42,163 nucleotides of DNA from Nanobdellota archaeon (lineage in GTDB: Archaea > Nanoarchaeota > Nanoarchaeia > Parvarchaeales > Parvarchaeaceae): NCBI GenBank assembly GCA_021796445.1, contig JAKACB010000005.1:1-42163 (forward strand), given 5' to 3'. Shown here in pieces: positions 40,972-42,163 of the stretch. Each line of letters opens with the position of its first letter. Position 1 is the stretch's first letter. A program made the position numbers and the translations under genes. The notes below the pieces were generated by a model. The model had not been told where the DNA came from and ran no database searches. It saw only the letters and a program-made list of their open reading frames with translations.

Positions 40972-42057
40972 TTACTTAAGTATCTCTATACCAAGTTCCT
41001 GGTTTATTGCGCCAGTAGTTTTGGAAAGAGTGTTTATCTCTTCAGGTCCCAATAAGTAAGGGGAGCTTACTCCCGTTATTATTGTCATTACCCTCAATTT
41101 TCCAGATAGAGACTCATCTACCTTTGCGCCCCATATGACTACTGCGTCGGGGTCTAAGGACTGAGTTGCCATCTCACCGATCTGACTCACTTCTGCAAGT
41201 GTTAAATCAGGTCCTCCTGAGATGTGTATTAAAGCTCCCTTCGCGCCTTTGTAACTTACGTCCAAAAGTGGATTATTAAGTGCCCTTCTGACTACTTCAG
41301 TTACCCTCGAATCTGAAGCATCTGTTTCACCGATTCCTATTACGGAAACTCCACCTTTGTTCATTATTGCTTTTATATCTGCGAAGTCAAGGTGCACCAA
41401 TGCACTTGCATCTGAGATAGTTTCAACTATTCCTTTTATCATAGTTGCGACTACTTCATTCGCTACATTGAATGCCTGGTCTATTGGTAGATTTCCTGCC
41501 ATGCTTACCAGTCTATTGTTGTCTATCACAATAACTGTATCGGAACAGTTTCTCAATTCCTCCAATCCTGCTTCTGCAGACTCTACTCTCTTTCTTTCAG
41601 TTTTGAAAGGCATTGTTACAGTGCTTATTACAATAGAACCCATGTCCTTTGCAAGCTTTGCAATTACAGGTGCTGCACCGGTACCGGTTCCTCCACCAAG
41701 GCCTGCACATACGAAAACTAAGTCCGCACCTCTCAAAGACTCTTTAAGTTCCCTAGAAGATTCTTCTGCAGCCATTTTTCCCTTTTCGGGAAAACCGCCT
41801 GCACCTAATCCTTTAGTCAATTCTTTTCCAATAAGAATCTTCTTGTCTCCACTCCTTGCATTCAACTGTATCTGATCTGTGTTAGCTAGAATTACTTCCG
41901 CGCCCTTGACTCCTTTTTTAAAGAGCCAATTGCCCATGTTATTTCCGCCGCCGCCGACTCCTACAACTTTTATCAAAGCCTGATTGAATAAAGGTTCATT
42001 CATACCTTCTTCTCTGCTGGCTTTTAATGCGCTTTCAACAAGCAAATCCATTACCAT
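40972..42057 (-). CDS. ftsZ2: Cell-division GTPase FtsZ (copy 2)
   Basis: 361 residues from ATG 42057. This start is chosen since GGAGGGG lies 5 nt before it; ATG 42069 and GTG 42072 upstream would place that Shine-Dalgarno inside the gene. Motifs: VGVGGGGNNMGNWL, tubulin signature GLGGGTGTGAAPV, and T7 loop LVHLDFADIKAIM, in which the usual Asn is His while the two Asp residues remain. The C-terminus ends NQELGIEILK. It forms division filaments along with copy 1 (29067-30194); in Haloferax the two copies have distinct roles in ring assembly and constriction. A TATA box (ctttatat, 42093-42100) predicts a leader of about 13-15 nt. Its GC content looks higher than that of neighbours. Confidence 0.96.
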   Translation of the reverse strand: MVMDLLVESALKASREEGMNEPLFNQALIKVVGVGGGGNNMGNWLFKKGVKGAEVILANTDQIQLNARSGDKKILIGKELTKGLGAGGFPEKGKMAAEESSRELKESLRGADLVFVCAGLGGGTGTGAAPVIAKLAKDMGSIVISTVTMPFKTERKRVESAEAGLEELRNCSDTVIVIDNNRLVSMAGNLPIDQAFNVANEVVATMIKGIVETISDASALVHLDFADIKAIMNKGGVSVIGIGETDASDSRVTEVVRRALNNPLLDVSYKGAKGALIHISGGPDLTLAEVSQIGEMATQSLDPDAVVIWGAKVDESLSGKLRVMTIITGVSSPYLLGPEEINTLSKTTGAINQELGIEILK

Positions 42058-42163
42058 TTTCCCCTCCATCACATTAGAAACAAAAGCGAAAGCTTTATAT
42101 TCCCAATGCGTCTATATTTTATTAAGAAAAACAAGTAAGTGACCTCAAAACTTACAATGTTGC

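Noticed and set aside
1..42163. CRISPR arrays, insertion sequences, prophage or integrase genes
   Set aside because: No regularly spaced repeats, no transposase or recombinase motifs and no terminal inverted repeats were seen. The two tRNA genes are intact and no duplicate of their 3' ends was noticed by eye.

Overview
The window is archaeal chromosome. It carries archaeal information-processing genes (ribosomal protein S6e, aIF2 gamma, Alba, SecE, diphthamide synthase), two tRNA genes, TATA-like boxes about 24-29 nt before many start codons, and GGAGG/GAGGT Shine-Dalgarno (SD) sites inside operons. Base composition is AT-rich. Gene packing is extreme and several proteins are small or reduced. 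Sulfocyanin-like cupredoxins, a DoxX protein and a P-type proton ATPase suit an acidophile. I think a DPANN archaeon related to Parvarchaeota (ARMAN-4/5-like) most likely, but this is inference; no rRNA is present to test it.

Layout. (1) 1-5776, all minus: a partial GNAT, an MscS channel, two small membrane proteins, a duplicated DoxX-like protein, two tandem membrane-anchored cupredoxins and two unknowns; this looks like an uncharacterised membrane/redox locus. (2) 5863-20271, central carbon and alpha-glucan use: GTP-PEPCK, an orphan AAA ATPase, cytosolic GH13, a complete sugar ABC importer (binding protein, two permeases, ATPase), a surface-anchored GH15 glucoamylase, cytosolic GH31 and cytosolic GH15. 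The logical path is: the surface glucoamylase trims polymer, the importer takes up maltodextrin or glucose oligomers, and the cytosolic enzymes finish hydrolysis. (3) 20346-22353: zinc alcohol dehydrogenase, a SWIM zinc-finger protein, an unknown protein, and a 22-residue peptide with six alternating cysteines and its own promoter. (4) 21698-33115, a 14-gene minus-strand array: S6e, aIF2 gamma, PIN, Alba, SlyD-type FKBP, FtsZ, SecE, a GRAM-like protein, H+-ATPase, polyprenol kinase, a polytopic membrane protein, CTP synthase, the Cys peptide and an unknown. (5) 33200-36560: a Dph2 lacking its first domain, an epimerase, a SelB-like pseudo-GTPase and a methyltransferase. (6) 36561-42163: a palindrome-rich noncoding stretch, tRNA-Lys, a HAD phosphatase, tRNA-Val followed at once by a parvulin, an unknown, an ABM-domain protein convergent with a HemQ/chlorite-dismutase-like protein, a NUDIX hydrolase, a PadR regulator with a hairpin terminator, and a second FtsZ.

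The items I would look at first are the hexacysteine micro-peptide, the DoxX/cupredoxin locus, the one-domain-short Dph2, the altered GTPase motifs of aIF2 gamma, and the interlocked stop codons of convergent genes. No CRISPR array, insertion sequence, prophage or rRNA was seen.
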